Part shown: positions 6,184-14,935 of the stretch, one piece after another | Layout: each line of letters starts with the position of its first letter | Position numbering within the stretch: position 1 is the first letter of the stretch | Source: DATDPY01 sp964395765 | GTDB taxonomy: Bacteria > Bacteroidota > Bacteroidia > Cytophagales > Cyclobacteriaceae | Length of the DNA stretch: 30,726 nucleotides | Direction: 5' to 3' | NCBI GenBank assembly: GCA_964395765.1 | Contig: CAYNCU010000018.1 | Coordinates: 1-30,726, forward strand | Made by a program: the position numbers and the translations under genes | The notes under the pieces: model-generated | The model's database searches: none | Told to the model about the DNA's origin: nothing | Seen by the model: only the letters and a program-made list of their open reading frames with translations

Positions 6184-7410
6184 ATGGACATATCATCTTT
6201 ATCCGTGTCGTTAGACACAGTATGGTTGTTAATTGCCTCGGCCCTTGTGTTTTTTATGCAAGCCGGATTCGCTTTGGTAGAGGCGGGATTTACTCGATCA
6301 AAAAACACTACCAATATTCTGATAAAAAACCTGATGGATTTCTGTATAGGTACTATATTTTTCTGGTTCCTTGGATATGGTTTGATGTTCGGAACCGGAA
6401 ATGGTTTCATCGGCGTCGTGGAGTGGTTTGGCAAGGTGAATCATGGCGGCTCACTTCCCAATGAAGCTTTTCTGATTTTTCAGACTGTATTTGCAGCAAC
6501 AGCAGCAACCATTGTATCGGGAGCAATGGCAGAGAGGACTAAGTTTATATCTTATTGTGTTTACAGCCTTATTATTTCAGCCATTATTTATCCCGTGACG
6601 GGGCATTGGGCCTGGGGCGGTGGATGGCTTTCAACTTTAAAGACCCCCTTTCATGATTTTGCCGGTTCAACCGTGGTGCATTCAATAGGGGGCTGGGTTG
6701 CCCTTACCGGCGCGATTGTTTTAGGTCCGCGTATAGGAAAGTATACCAATGGAAAAGCGAATCCAATATTAGGCCATTCATTGACATTAGGAACATTGGG
6801 CGTTTTTATTCTCTGGATAGGCTGGTTCGGATTCAATCCGGGATCGACTTTAAGTGCGGGAGATGCCGTCCTGATTTCTCATATCTATGTAACGACCAAC
6901 ATGGCTGCAGCGGCAGGAGGGTTAGCTACTTTAATTACTACCTGGTTACGTTATGGTAAACCGGGACTTTCCATGTCTTTAAACGGCGTGCTGGCGGGCT
7001 TAGTGGCAATTACAGCTCCTTGCGATACAGTAACCACCGGGGGTGCTTTGGTAATCGGCATAATGGCCGGAATTCTTGTTGTTTTCTCTGTCGAATTCAT
7101 TGAAAAGGTATTAAAAGTTGATGACCCTGTCGGCGCTGTTTCTGTTCATGGAGTTTGCGGCGCATTCGGTACCCTCATGGTGGGAATTTTTGGAAAAGGC
7201 AACGGAGTCAGCGGGTTGTTATATGGAGGAGGCTGGAGCCAGTTCATAACCCAGCTGATTGGGGTTGTTTCTGCTGCCGCATGGGCTTTGGGTACCGGTT
7301 TTATTCTGTTCACTATTTTGAAAATGACCATAGGGCTCAGGGTGAGCAGTAATGAAGAAGAAAACGGTCTTGATTATTATGAGCATGGCGAAACTGCTTA
7401 TAATATGTAA
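6184..7410 (+). CDS. amtB: Ammonium transporter AmtB, copy 2
   Basis: A 408-residue Amt/Rh-family ammonium channel, the compact form: it begins directly with a polar MDISSLSVSLDT and the first core helix, without the cleavable signal and long linker of copy 1. Key residues are seen: FQTVF (99-103, phenylalanine gate region), GAMAER (113-118), D158 and pore histidine H166 in DFAGSTVVHSIGG, FGFNPGS (215-221), and second pore histidine H322 in AVSVHGVCGAFG. The C-terminal tail EEENGLDYYEHGE resembles the PII-contacting tail of other Amts. Together with its upstream PII gene it forms a second nitrogen cassette oriented like the first. A bidirectional terminator follows. The two channels may differ in affinity or PII control; this is inference. 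Confidence 0.96.
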   Translation: MDISSLSVSLDTVWLLIASALVFFMQAGFALVEAGFTRSKNTTNILIKNLMDFCIGTIFFWFLGYGLMFGTGNGFIGVVEWFGKVNHGGSLPNEAFLIFQTVFAATAATIVSGAMAERTKFISYCVYSLIISAIIYPVTGHWAWGGGWLSTLKTPFHDFAGSTVVHSIGGWVALTGAIVLGPRIGKYTNGKANPILGHSLTLGTLGVFILWIGWFGFNPGSTLSAGDAVLISHIYVTTNMAAAAGGLATLITTWLRYGKPGLSMSLNGVLAGLVAITAPCDTVTTGGALVIGIMAGILVVFSVEFIEKVLKVDDPVGAVSVHGVCGAFGTLMVGIFGKGNGVSGLLYGGGWSQFITQLIGVVSAAAWALGTGFILFTILKMTIGLRVSSNEEENGLDYYEHGETAYNM

Positions 7411-7452
7411 TAAGATAAATTAATTGATTGCCAGCCTTAATATTTAAAACAA

Positions 7453-7481
7453 AGGGCCTCTCAGGGGCCCTCTGTTTTTTT
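7453..7481. terminator. Bidirectional intrinsic terminator between amtB copy 2 and the barrel-protein gene
   Basis: AGGGCC (7453-7458) pairs with GGCCCT (7466-7471) around a 7-nt loop. On the plus strand seven T follow (7475-7481) after CTG. On the minus strand the same stem is followed by TTGTTTT. It sits between the convergent stops at 7410 and 7502, so it probably serves both genes. Confidence 0.85.
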
Positions 7482-7501
7482 GCATTTATTGGTCAATTCA
7501 A

Positions 7502-10189
7502 CTATTGACCGTTTTGATTAGTTTCCGGATTCTTTTTATGCTTTGACTCTTTATTCTTCTTTGACTTCTTTGTACTCTTCCTGGAATTCGAACGGTTGAA
7601 ACGCATCATAGGTCGTTGCTGCCTTGGTGTTGCCTGCATTTGAGATTGCTCATCAACACCCATTGGATTATTTTCTTCGGAAGTTTTGAGGTCATCATTG
7701 GAAATAGTTTTCCGGTTCCTGGGCATCCGGTTATATGTCGATATTTTACCTATACGATAACTGAAATTGATCTTGAAATTCATATTATGAAATACAGTGG
7801 TGCTGTTCTGATCGATCGTAGGGGAAACAATATTATTGTTAATCTTAAAGGAAGATGACAGGAAATTTTCGGCCCCGAACCCGATGCTTGCCCGCTTATC
7901 ATTAAATTCTTTCTGCAGGCTCAGGCTGTATATTCCAAAACCGCCCTGTGAACCCTGAAGTTCCACTCTCCGGCCTCTGTAAAAACCGAAAAACTGAAAT
8001 CCCCATCCATTGGCAATATTATAATTTCCGAATAACCGGTAGCCTTCCACCCAACCGTGGTTGCTTGCATTATATAGCGGGTTCGGGTCATTGTTATTCA
8101 GAGAGGCATAATAAATGTCTGTCCCGCCGCTCAGTGAAAATTTATTCGAAAGCGCTACATGTGCATAAAGACTGACGCCATAGGCATCTTCTTTTCCCAC
8201 ATTCAAATAGGTGGTTCGTATGGTATCACTTCCAAGAACCGATCTTATCCGTTGGATTGAATTATTCGTATTTCGCATGAAAGCGGAAATATTCAATGAA
8301 GTTCCTTTGAAAAAGTTACTATAGGATAGTTCGTAATTGTTGGTATACTCAGGACCGAGATCGGGGTTGCCATAGGAAATGCTTAAAGGATTGGAAGCAT
8401 TGATATTGGGATTCAGGTAATTGATCGATGGCCGCTGAATCCTGCGGTTGTAAGCGGCCTTGATCGCGCTTCCCATCTTGAGCCGTCGCGAGAAGTTAAT
8501 GCTCGGAACCAGAATTCCGTAAGAGGGTATGTTGATTGGAGATTCATTCAGGAAATTTGCGTTGATGGTGGTGTATTCATACCGGGCGCCGGCCATAAGG
8601 CTATAGTACTTAAATGCATTTAACGTATACGATATATACCCGGCAGAAACATTCTGAAGATAATTGAAATTATTCGTCAGTTGTGCATTTGCTGAAGGTA
8701 CGAATTCACTGCTTGGGCCATCGGCTGTGAAATATTGGTAGTCACTGGCGACCTTTCTCGAAATATTCTTGCCGCCGAATTCCAGCATCTGGTTTTTCCC
8801 GATGGGACTCTGGTAATCCAATTGAAAAGTCAATTCCCGGTCATAACTCTGGTTATCATTTTTAAGCCGGCTTACTATATTGTAATCCGTTTCGTCAAGA
8901 ATATTATTCAAATAATTGTTGGTTCTGTTGTTACGGCTGTAAAGAACCATGAAGCTGAGTTCCTGCTGGGGTTTGTTAAAATCATGCGTATAGGTACCGC
9001 TTACGTCAATGGTTCCCGATAAATCTTTAGTGTTCACATCTCTTAAGGAACTGTTTGTCAACGAGTCTTCCACCAGGGTTTGGGTAGACAGCCTATTCTG
9101 GAAATTATTAAAATTTCTTCTACCGTACCGGGCTGAGGCGGTGATAGAATTTTTCTTGTTGATCTCGTAATCCCAACCAAAATGGAGGTTGCCGAATAAA
9201 CCGTTATTCCTGGTATCCGCACTTTGTAAATTCAGGGACTGGGTTCCGTTCTGCCCGATGGTGGTTTGTGCATTGTCAAAACTACCTTTCACATTATAAT
9301 TACCTCTTCCGAATCCTCCGAGTGAAAAACCCATTTTGCCATGCTGATAGGCTGCATTCAACCCCCCGTTTGATCCCCGCATACCCGCGCTTCCCCTGAT
9401 GTTGACTGAAAACCCTTCGAGGCGATCTTTTTTAAGGTTAATATTGATAATTCCGGCAGTTCCTTCAGCATCATATTTTGCCGACGGAGAAGTAATCACT
9501 TCAACATTTTTGATCTGATCGGCCGGAATTTGCTGTAAGGCATCGGCTACGCTGTTTGCGGTAATGGTGGAAGGCTTGTTATTAATAAGCACTTTCACAT
9601 TATCAGATCCTCTCAAAGAAACATTACCATCCATATCGACGGATAACATGGGAACCCTTCTTAACACATCCGCAGCATCCCCGCCTTTGGTGGTCGCGTC
9701 ATTTTCGGCATTATAAACCAGGCGGTCTACCTTTTCTTCCACCAGGGGTTTCTGTCCTGTTACCGTTACCTCATTAAGGACCTTAACACTTGGGCTGATT
9801 ATTACCGTTCCAAGGTTAATATTATTTTTTGAGTCGGAAAGCGAAATATTTTTAAATGTTTTTGACTGGTACCCTATGAAGGATAAAACAACATTGTAAG
9901 TGCCAGAGGATATTTTACTGATGGTAAACTTTCCTTTCTCATCACAAATGGCTCCATTGACAGGCTTTTCCGTTTTGGGATTCATCAAGGCGACGGTCGC
10001 GAAATCGACCGGTTGACGGTTTGTAGAATCCAGAACGACACCCGATATTTTTCCGGTACCGGGTGTTGAAGAGGAATATTGAGAAGTCCTGCCTCCAGAG
10101 CTGGCTCCACCGGGATACTGAGCAAATGACCAGGCCGGAATTATCATAATCGATAGAACGAGTCCGAAAAGTTTTATTCGAATTCCCAT
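7502..10189 (-). CDS. Outer-membrane beta-barrel protein, TonB-receptor-like, with CarboxypepD_reg-like domain
   Basis: An 895-residue exported protein: signal peptide (residues 1-23, ending SFAQ), a CarboxypepD_reg-like beta-sandwich (about 45-130: KISGVVLDSTNRQPVDFATV ... GKFTISKISSGTYNVVLSF), a TonB plug domain (about 140-260: EEKVDRLVYNAE, DVLRRVPMLSVD, VSLRGSDNVKVLINNKP), then a barrel of the OMP_b-brl_3 type with alternating aromatic strands. The protein probably transports or binds an unknown ligand. After the last barrel strand (FSYRIG near 823) comes a ~70-residue hydrophilic tail rich in Arg, Lys, Asn and Gln. The gene faces the LytS/LytTR operon divergently across 200 bp, so it could be that system's target; this is only positional. 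It starts at ATG; length is normal for the family. Confidence 0.9.
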   Translation of the reverse strand: MGIRIKLFGLVLSIMIIPAWSFAQYPGGASSGGRTSQYSSSTPGTGKISGVVLDSTNRQPVDFATVALMNPKTEKPVNGAICDEKGKFTISKISSGTYNVVLSFIGYQSKTFKNISLSDSKNNINLGTVIISPSVKVLNEVTVTGQKPLVEEKVDRLVYNAENDATTKGGDAADVLRRVPMLSVDMDGNVSLRGSDNVKVLINNKPSTITANSVADALQQIPADQIKNVEVITSPSAKYDAEGTAGIININLKKDRLEGFSVNIRGSAGMRGSNGGLNAAYQHGKMGFSLGGFGRGNYNVKGSFDNAQTTIGQNGTQSLNLQSADTRNNGLFGNLHFGWDYEINKKNSITASARYGRRNFNNFQNRLSTQTLVEDSLTNSSLRDVNTKDLSGTIDVSGTYTHDFNKPQQELSFMVLYSRNNRTNNYLNNILDETDYNIVSRLKNDNQSYDRELTFQLDYQSPIGKNQMLEFGGKNISRKVASDYQYFTADGPSSEFVPSANAQLTNNFNYLQNVSAGYISYTLNAFKYYSLMAGARYEYTTINANFLNESPINIPSYGILVPSINFSRRLKMGSAIKAAYNRRIQRPSINYLNPNINASNPLSISYGNPDLGPEYTNNYELSYSNFFKGTSLNISAFMRNTNNSIQRIRSVLGSDTIRTTYLNVGKEDAYGVSLYAHVALSNKFSLSGGTDIYYASLNNNDPNPLYNASNHGWVEGYRLFGNYNIANGWGFQFFGFYRGRRVELQGSQGGFGIYSLSLQKEFNDKRASIGFGAENFLSSSFKINNNIVSPTIDQNSTTVFHNMNFKINFSYRIGKISTYNRMPRNRKTISNDDLKTSEENNPMGVDEQSQMQATPRQQRPMMRFNRSNSRKSTKKSKKNKESKHKKNPETNQNGQ

Positions 10190-10366
10190 TGAATTTAAAG
10201 TTTATTGTTAAATAATGTTAAGAACATCTAAGAATAATACAATAAATTTACCCAAGTTGAATTCGACAATTTTAGATTTTAGATGTAGGTCAGTATTTTA
10301 TAGATGGACAGCTTAATTATTCGACGCATTCAAACGGGGCTGGATGGATAAATTGGAATGAGATCC

Positions 10367-10374
10367 TATTTTTG
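10367..10374 (+). promoter_or_regulatory. -7 promoter element candidate of the two-component operon
   Basis: TATTTTTG fits TAnnTTTG exactly. The -33 position (19 nt upstream) has TGG rather than TTG, so it is only half supported. It would give a very short leader of about ten bases before the ATG at 10390. Confidence 0.4.
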
Positions 10375-10389
10375 CATTATATAATCTAA

Positions 10390-11439
10390 ATGATACAGTC
10401 ATATATACACCGGTACCGGGTATTCTTACTTCACTTATCCTTCTGGTTGGTTTATTTTTCCTTTTCACTTTATCAGATTAGCTCTTTCCATCATGGCGGT
10501 GAATACAACTGGCTGAACTCATTTTTATTCGCCCTGGCACAAATGGTATTCATGATAATTATTGCTTACCTGAATTACGCAGTACTACTCCCTCGTTTTT
10601 TGAAGAATAAAAAGATCTGGAAATACCTTTTGGAATTTTCATTGCCATTTATTGTCCTAATTTCAATAAAGATTAACCTGATTCGATTCCTGGTCGACGG
10701 TTATGCTCACAGGGATTGGTATTTTTATTCAAAGATTTATGTCATTCATACGACGGTAATCACCCTGTTCATTGTCATCTTTGTCGGAATGCTAAGGTTC
10801 GCGGAAGACTGGTTTGAATTCGAAGCCAAAACCCGGGAAATCGAAAATGAAAGATTAAACGCAGAATTAAAGTTTCTCAGGGCGCAGATCAACCCGCATT
10901 TTTTGTTCAATACGCTTAATAATCTCTATTACCTGGCCTATAAACAATCTCCCAATACAACCGTGGTAGTGGATAAATTATCACAGATGATGAGGTATAT
11001 GATTTATGAAACAAATCAACCAAAAGTAATGTTAACTAAGGAGATTGAATATATGCAGAATTATATCAGTCTTGAAAAGCTAAGAATTAATGACGGGATC
11101 CCGATTCATTTCGAAATAAAAGGAGACCCAACCCCGCATAGAATCGCCCCTATGATCCTTATTACGTTTCTTGAAAATGCATTCAAACACGGCATCACTA
11201 ATAATATTCCTGACGCGTGGATCGATATTTCGCTGGAGTTGAGGAAAAATCAAATGATTTTTATGGTCAATAACAGCAAACAGAAAGTCAAAATTGATAG
11301 TGAGAATAGTAATCTTACAGGCATTGGCCTGCAGAATGTAAGAAGGAGGCTTGATCTGAGTTATTCCGGACAATATGAACTGAAATTGGAGGACCAGCCG
11401 GAATCCTTTCGGGTACAATTAATTATATTTCTCTCATGA
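10390..11439 (+). CDS. LytS/YehU-type sensor histidine kinase
   Basis: A 349-residue inner-membrane sensor kinase. The N-terminal ~140 residues hold four membrane segments (about 10-30, 43-65, 78-98, 116-138) with no large extracellular domain. A short helical linker (EIENERLNAELKFLRAQI) leads to the His_kinase domain (PF06580 type) with phospho-acceptor H170 in QINPHFLFNTLNNLYYL. The ATPase part shows the N box ENAFKHGI and the G box GIGLQNVRRRLDL. It should phosphorylate the response regulator encoded next, whose start overlaps this stop codon (ATGA). The signal sensed is unknown; such short-loop kinases often respond to membrane or envelope cues. Kinase and regulator head an operon that continues into two exported proteins. 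Confidence 0.93.
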   Translation: MIQSYIHRYRVFLLHLSFWLVYFSFSLYQISSFHHGGEYNWLNSFLFALAQMVFMIIIAYLNYAVLLPRFLKNKKIWKYLLEFSLPFIVLISIKINLIRFLVDGYAHRDWYFYSKIYVIHTTVITLFIVIFVGMLRFAEDWFEFEAKTREIENERLNAELKFLRAQINPHFLFNTLNNLYYLAYKQSPNTTVVVDKLSQMMRYMIYETNQPKVMLTKEIEYMQNYISLEKLRINDGIPIHFEIKGDPTPHRIAPMILITFLENAFKHGITNNIPDAWIDISLELRKNQMIFMVNNSKQKVKIDSENSNLTGIGLQNVRRRLDLSYSGQYELKLEDQPESFRVQLIIFLS

Positions 11440-12161
11440 CCATATCCTGTATTGTTGTTGAAGATGAACCTTTGGCCAGGAACCTGCTGACCGAGTATAT
11501 TAATAAAGTCCCTGTACTCAAACTTGTAAAATCCTGTTCCGATTCCATGGAAGCCATTGAGACGTTAAATTCGGCTAAGGTGGATCTCATGTTCCTGGAT
11601 GTGCAGATGCCTGAACTTTCAGGCATTTCTCTTTTGCACATTTTACAGAAAAAACCACTCGTCGTCCTGACTACTGCCTATTCGGAATATGCCATAGAAG
11701 GATATGAACTGGATGTTGTGGATTATCTGCTTAAACCGATCACGATGGAAAGGTTTTTAAAAGCTATCGATAAGGTAGGTCAGCGACTCCAGCATTCACC
11801 ATCCGGGTACGATCATTCGAAAGAAAACAACGATACTAAAAAGCGATTTGTATTTGTAAAAGACGGAAATAAGCTGGTGCGATTGCAATGGGATGACATA
11901 TTATATATTGAAGGATTAAAAGACTACGTAATTATTCATACTCCCAGGCAAAAAGTTGTTACCCTGCAGAGATTGAAATCACTGGAAGAACAACTTCCGC
12001 AGAATGAATTCATTCGTGTGCATAATTCTTACATCATTTCTTTAAAAAAAATTGATTCCATCCTCAAGGACCAGGTCCAGATAGGAGAAGTTATGATCCC
12101 GGTAGGAGATACGTACAGGAAATCTTTCCGGGATTATGTAAATAAAAACCATTTGAATTAA
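11436..12161 (+). CDS. LytTR-family response regulator (LytR/AlgR type)
   Basis: A 241-residue cytoplasmic regulator. The receiver domain (residues 1-115) has the acidic pair VEDEP at 8-12, phospho-acceptor D55 in MFLDVQMPE, T79/T80 in LTTAYSEYA and the conserved lysine in DYLLKPI. A linker of about 20 residues containing HSKENNDTKK leads to a LytTR DNA-binding domain (about 137-237: FVFVKDGNKLVRL, DDILYIEGLKDYVIIHT, FIRVHNSYIISLKKID). All key receiver residues are present, so it should be functional. It overlaps the kinase gene by four bases and is followed after 24 bases by the exported barrel-like protein gene. LytTR proteins bind pairs of direct repeats; I could not identify such a pair with confidence near 10200-10389. 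Confidence 0.94.
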   Translation: MTISCIVVEDEPLARNLLTEYINKVPVLKLVKSCSDSMEAIETLNSAKVDLMFLDVQMPELSGISLLHILQKKPLVVLTTAYSEYAIEGYELDVVDYLLKPITMERFLKAIDKVGQRLQHSPSGYDHSKENNDTKKRFVFVKDGNKLVRLQWDDILYIEGLKDYVIIHTPRQKVVTLQRLKSLEEQLPQNEFIRVHNSYIISLKKIDSILKDQVQIGEVMIPVGDTYRKSFRDYVNKNHLN

Positions 12162-12185
12162 ATTAATATTTTTATATGCCCTGTT

Positions 12186-12995
12186 GTGATCAATAGAAAT
12201 GCGATCGCCCTTCTATTTTCGATACTCTTACCCTGCCTGGCCTCAGGGCAATACAAGTTTGCATTATATGTAAAATCCGGTATTCAATCTACGTACCAGC
12301 ATGACGATCTTGCTTCACCCTACAATTATCACCGGGGGAATGTACCTGCGGGTATTCTTCTCGAATTAAAAGGAAATAAAACAGATCAATGGTTACAATT
12401 AAATTACCTGAGATCAACATTACGCTCTTCCTTATTCGGAACCCTGGGCAGTGAAAGTCATTCTGCATCCTATACGGCTTTAGAAGCTTCGTATTCCTTT
12501 CTTTTTCTACTTAAGCGTTTTCACGAGGGAAAATATGAATTCCTCGCCGGCCCTTCCTGGCTTTCCCGGTTCAACGGCCGGGATTACAATTATGGGGGAG
12601 GACTGGAGGATGAAACATTTTTTGAGATGTTCTCCAACCTGGATGTCGACCTGGTTTTATTATGCAGCATTTCAAATCAAATTAGTATACGCATTACCAA
12701 CTCGACATCATTAATGGGATTATCTTTCAGAAACCCCTATGAAATATCCAATGATGCCATCGGGGCTGAAGGCACTTTCCATTCCATCCCGGTCGCTTTT
12801 CTTCATCTATCCTCTTTAAACTTCCCCGGAACTATGTTTTATAACCGGGTTGAATTAAAAGGCAGCTATTCGGCTTCGATGCATTGGAAAATTTTTCTAA
12901 GCCCGGGACTTACCACTTTTATTTTTCATAAACCGGTGATTTCAAAAACAATAGAACCGGGAATTCTATTCGGACTAGGGTATATATTCAAATGA
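12186..12995 (+). CDS. Exported protein of unknown function, probably a small outer-membrane barrel
   Basis: A 269-residue protein with a signal peptide (MINRNAIALLFSILLPCLAS-GQ). I do not recognise the family. The mature part alternates polar and aromatic/hydrophobic residues in short strands (ALYVKSGIQSTYQ, WLQLNYLRSTLRSSLFG, YTALEASYSFLFLLKRF, KYEFLAGPSWLSRF) and ends in GILFGLGYIF-K, the aromatic C-terminal strand typical of outer-membrane barrels. No lipobox. The only reasonable start is GTG at 12186; the ATG just upstream is out of frame. It lies 24 bases after the response-regulator stop and its stop overlaps the start of the S41 peptidase gene (ATGA), so it belongs to the two-component operon. 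It could be a regulated envelope component or part of the signalling input; neither is proven. Confidence 0.75.
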   Translation: MINRNAIALLFSILLPCLASGQYKFALYVKSGIQSTYQHDDLASPYNYHRGNVPAGILLELKGNKTDQWLQLNYLRSTLRSSLFGTLGSESHSASYTALEASYSFLFLLKRFHEGKYEFLAGPSWLSRFNGRDYNYGGGLEDETFFEMFSNLDVDLVLLCSISNQISIRITNSTSLMGLSFRNPYEISNDAIGAEGTFHSIPVAFLHLSSLNFPGTMFYNRVELKGSYSASMHWKIFLSPGLTTFIFHKPVISKTIEPGILFGLGYIFK

Positions 12996-14023
12996 AAATA
13001 CCACTCATCATATTTTCATTGATGATCATTTCCATCACGGGATGTGAAAAATTATTTCTTCCTCCGGATCCCCATGATAACCCTGTTTCAGATTTTGATA
13101 TACTCTGGAATGAATTCAACGATCATTACAGCTTGTTTGAATTTAAACATATCAACTGGGATTCAGTGTATGAAATTTACAAGCCATTGGTAAAGGATAA
13201 TTCCACCCCGGAGCAACTTTTCAGCGTGATGGAAAATATGCTTTATATATTGAATGACGGACACGTGTATCTTATTTCACCATTCAGGGCCATTGCATCC
13301 AATGATTTATTCAAACAGATGAAACAAAGAAATTTTTCGTTCCCGATTATTGAAAAGAATTACCTGATTCAACCCGAACATTCATCATGGGGCGGACACT
13401 TTATTTATGCCAAAGTAAGTCCCGATATCGGATATATCCGAATCCCTACATTTGAAGATGTTGATTTTGCAAGAGTGGATGACTGGGTAAAAGGTATCGA
13501 TGGAATCCTTGAAGAATATGGGAATGTAAAGGGATTGATCATTGATATCCGGGATAACGGCGGGGGAGATGCTTTTAACAGCCAGGCTATTGCAGACAGG
13601 TTTGCGGACAAAAAAAGATTATTTGCCTATGGCTTTTCAAGAAGCGGTCCGGGTTATAATGATTTTTCCAAGCCTTATGAATGGAATATATCTCCGACTG
13701 GAAGATCATTTAAGAAACCAGTAGCCCTTTTGACTAACCGATGGACGGCCAGTGCAGCCGAACGGTTTGTTCTTGCCATGCGAATAATACCTTCTGTAAC
13801 GATTATCGGTGATACTACTGAAGGAGCATTCCCGCATGCCGTTCCCAGGGAATTGCCCAACGGATGGTCATACAGGGTGACGGTCGGAGTGGTCATCGAT
13901 GCAAAGAGAGTCAACTATGAAGGCCGGGGAATACCTCCCGATATACCGGTTGAAATTTCCAGGCAGGATTCAATAAGCGGGAAAGATACCATCCTGGAAA
14001 AAGCAATCGAAATTTTGAAATAA
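12992..14023 (+). CDS. S41-family (tail-specific/tricorn-like) peptidase lipoprotein
   Basis: A 343-residue lipoprotein: hydrophobic N-terminus with lipobox SITG-C18, so it should be lipid-anchored in the envelope. Residues 33-95 form a helical N-terminal part (DFDILWNEFNDHYSLFE, then MLYILNDGHVYLI) common in tricorn-like S41 proteins. The S41 core follows: GYIRIPTFED (147-156), LIIDIRDNGGGDAF (182-195), VALLTNRWTASAAERF (244-259) with the predicted nucleophile S254 in TASAAE, and later GRGIPPDI. No separate PDZ domain is evident. It overlaps the preceding gene by four bases, placing a surface or periplasmic protease at the end of the LytS/LytTR operon. The substrate is unknown; cleavage of the neighbouring barrel-like protein is only a guess. 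Confidence 0.88.
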   Translation: MKIPLIIFSLMIISITGCEKLFLPPDPHDNPVSDFDILWNEFNDHYSLFEFKHINWDSVYEIYKPLVKDNSTPEQLFSVMENMLYILNDGHVYLISPFRAIASNDLFKQMKQRNFSFPIIEKNYLIQPEHSSWGGHFIYAKVSPDIGYIRIPTFEDVDFARVDDWVKGIDGILEEYGNVKGLIIDIRDNGGGDAFNSQAIADRFADKKRLFAYGFSRSGPGYNDFSKPYEWNISPTGRSFKKPVALLTNRWTASAAERFVLAMRIIPSVTIIGDTTEGAFPHAVPRELPNGWSYRVTVGVVIDAKRVNYEGRGIPPDIPVEISRQDSISGKDTILEKAIEILK

Positions 14024-14403
14024 TTTAGTAATATGGATTATCTTGATGGTTATGCGAATTAATTATCTTGAAATTTATATGACATTATTGAGTTTGAAAT
14101 TATTTGTATTTAGTTAAAGATGAATTTGATAAAAATGATATAAATAACTGAATTACAATATAATATATGTATTTATCAAAGGGCGGCTATAGAAATTGTA
14201 TGTAAATGAATACCTATTTGGAGAAGAAAAATTGAATGCATTTAATGTTATCGTTACAAAAAACATGAATTATTTAAAAATTTATTACGAATGGGATATA
14301 CTTTTATATGATAAATTAATTGAAATCCGTTAAAATATTTTCATTTTACATTGAGTTCACGTAGTAATATGTCAAAAAAAAGTATAATACACGAATAAAA
14401 GTC
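14024..14403. other. 380-bp AT-rich intergenic region
   Basis: Strongly A/T-rich, without a reading frame of note. No clear intrinsic terminator for the operon ending at 14023 and no exact TAnnTTTG before the gene at 14404 were found. A TATAAT-like AGTATAATAC at 14381-14390 lies close to the start but is not the expected promoter type for this phylum. Confidence 0.5.
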
Positions 14404-14766
14404 ATGAAATCATTAAATCTGCTTAGTTTACTTTTAATTATTCTATTTTTTTTCGGTTGTAATTCAAAGAAAAGCTCCGGGCAGCAGGCCTCATTAAAAA
14501 ATAAGGCGGAAAATGCGAATGTTCAGATAATCGTTTATGGCAGCCCGGATTGTATTCATTGTATAAGATTTCAACATATTCTGGATTCTGCAAAGCTTTT
14601 ATATGTATTCAAGCCTGTTACTGAGGATACTGCCCTCTTCAAAGAAATGATGGAAAAAATTCATAAAGCCAATATTAGGGGATACATTCAGTACCCTGTT
14701 GTGGATGTAAACGGAAAAATTCTTGTCCATCCGCCGTTGGATGAGCTGATCAAGTATTTAAAATAG
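14404..14766 (+). CDS. Thioredoxin/glutaredoxin-like lipoprotein with CxxC
   Basis: A 120-residue small lipoprotein: signal segment with lipobox FFFG-C19, a Ser/Lys/Asn-rich linker to about residue 38, then a minimal thioredoxin fold. NVQIIVYGSPDC begins the fold, the redox motif is C50-I-H-C53, and a YPVVDVNG segment carries the expected cis-proline P98. It probably acts as a periplasmic thiol-disulfide exchanger or a thiol-based carrier. The motif C-I-H-C differs from the thioredoxin CGPC and resembles DsbA-like CPHC in having His before the second Cys, which would favour an oxidising potential; that is inference. The fold is shorter than a full thioredoxin and closer to glutaredoxin size. 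The next gene in the same direction, a DoxX protein, is 169 bp away. Confidence 0.82.
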   Translation: MKSLNLLSLLLIILFFFGCNSKKSSGQQASLKNKAENANVQIIVYGSPDCIHCIRFQHILDSAKLLYVFKPVTEDTALFKEMMEKIHKANIRGYIQYPVVDVNGKILVHPPLDELIKYLK

Positions 14767-14793
14767 GCAAAAGCCATAATTCAAAAATTATAA

Positions 14794-14907
14794 TTAACCA
14801 TCGGGAACATTCTTCGAAATCCCCTGATACGGGTTTTTTATCAAGTTATTATTTCTGTCGAAATCAATTAAAATATCAGCTCCGCAAGGTTTTTCAATAG
14901 TTGTCAT
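14794..14907 (-). CDS. Possible small ORF (37 residues), unproven
   Basis: A short minus-strand frame from ATG at 14907 to a stop at 14794 in the gap between the CxxC lipoprotein and the DoxX gene. The peptide begins MTTIEKPCGADILIDFDRN and ends GISKNVPDG. Its composition is hydrophilic and protein-like, with codon use similar to neighbouring genes. Past its stop lies the inverted repeat ATAATT-CAAA-AATTAT (14777-14792). There is no homology evidence; it may be a gene fragment or chance. Confidence 0.22.
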   Translation of the reverse strand: MTTIEKPCGADILIDFDRNNNLIKNPYQGISKNVPDG

Positions 14908-14935
14908 CAAAGAATTGACCGGTAAGAAGATAACC

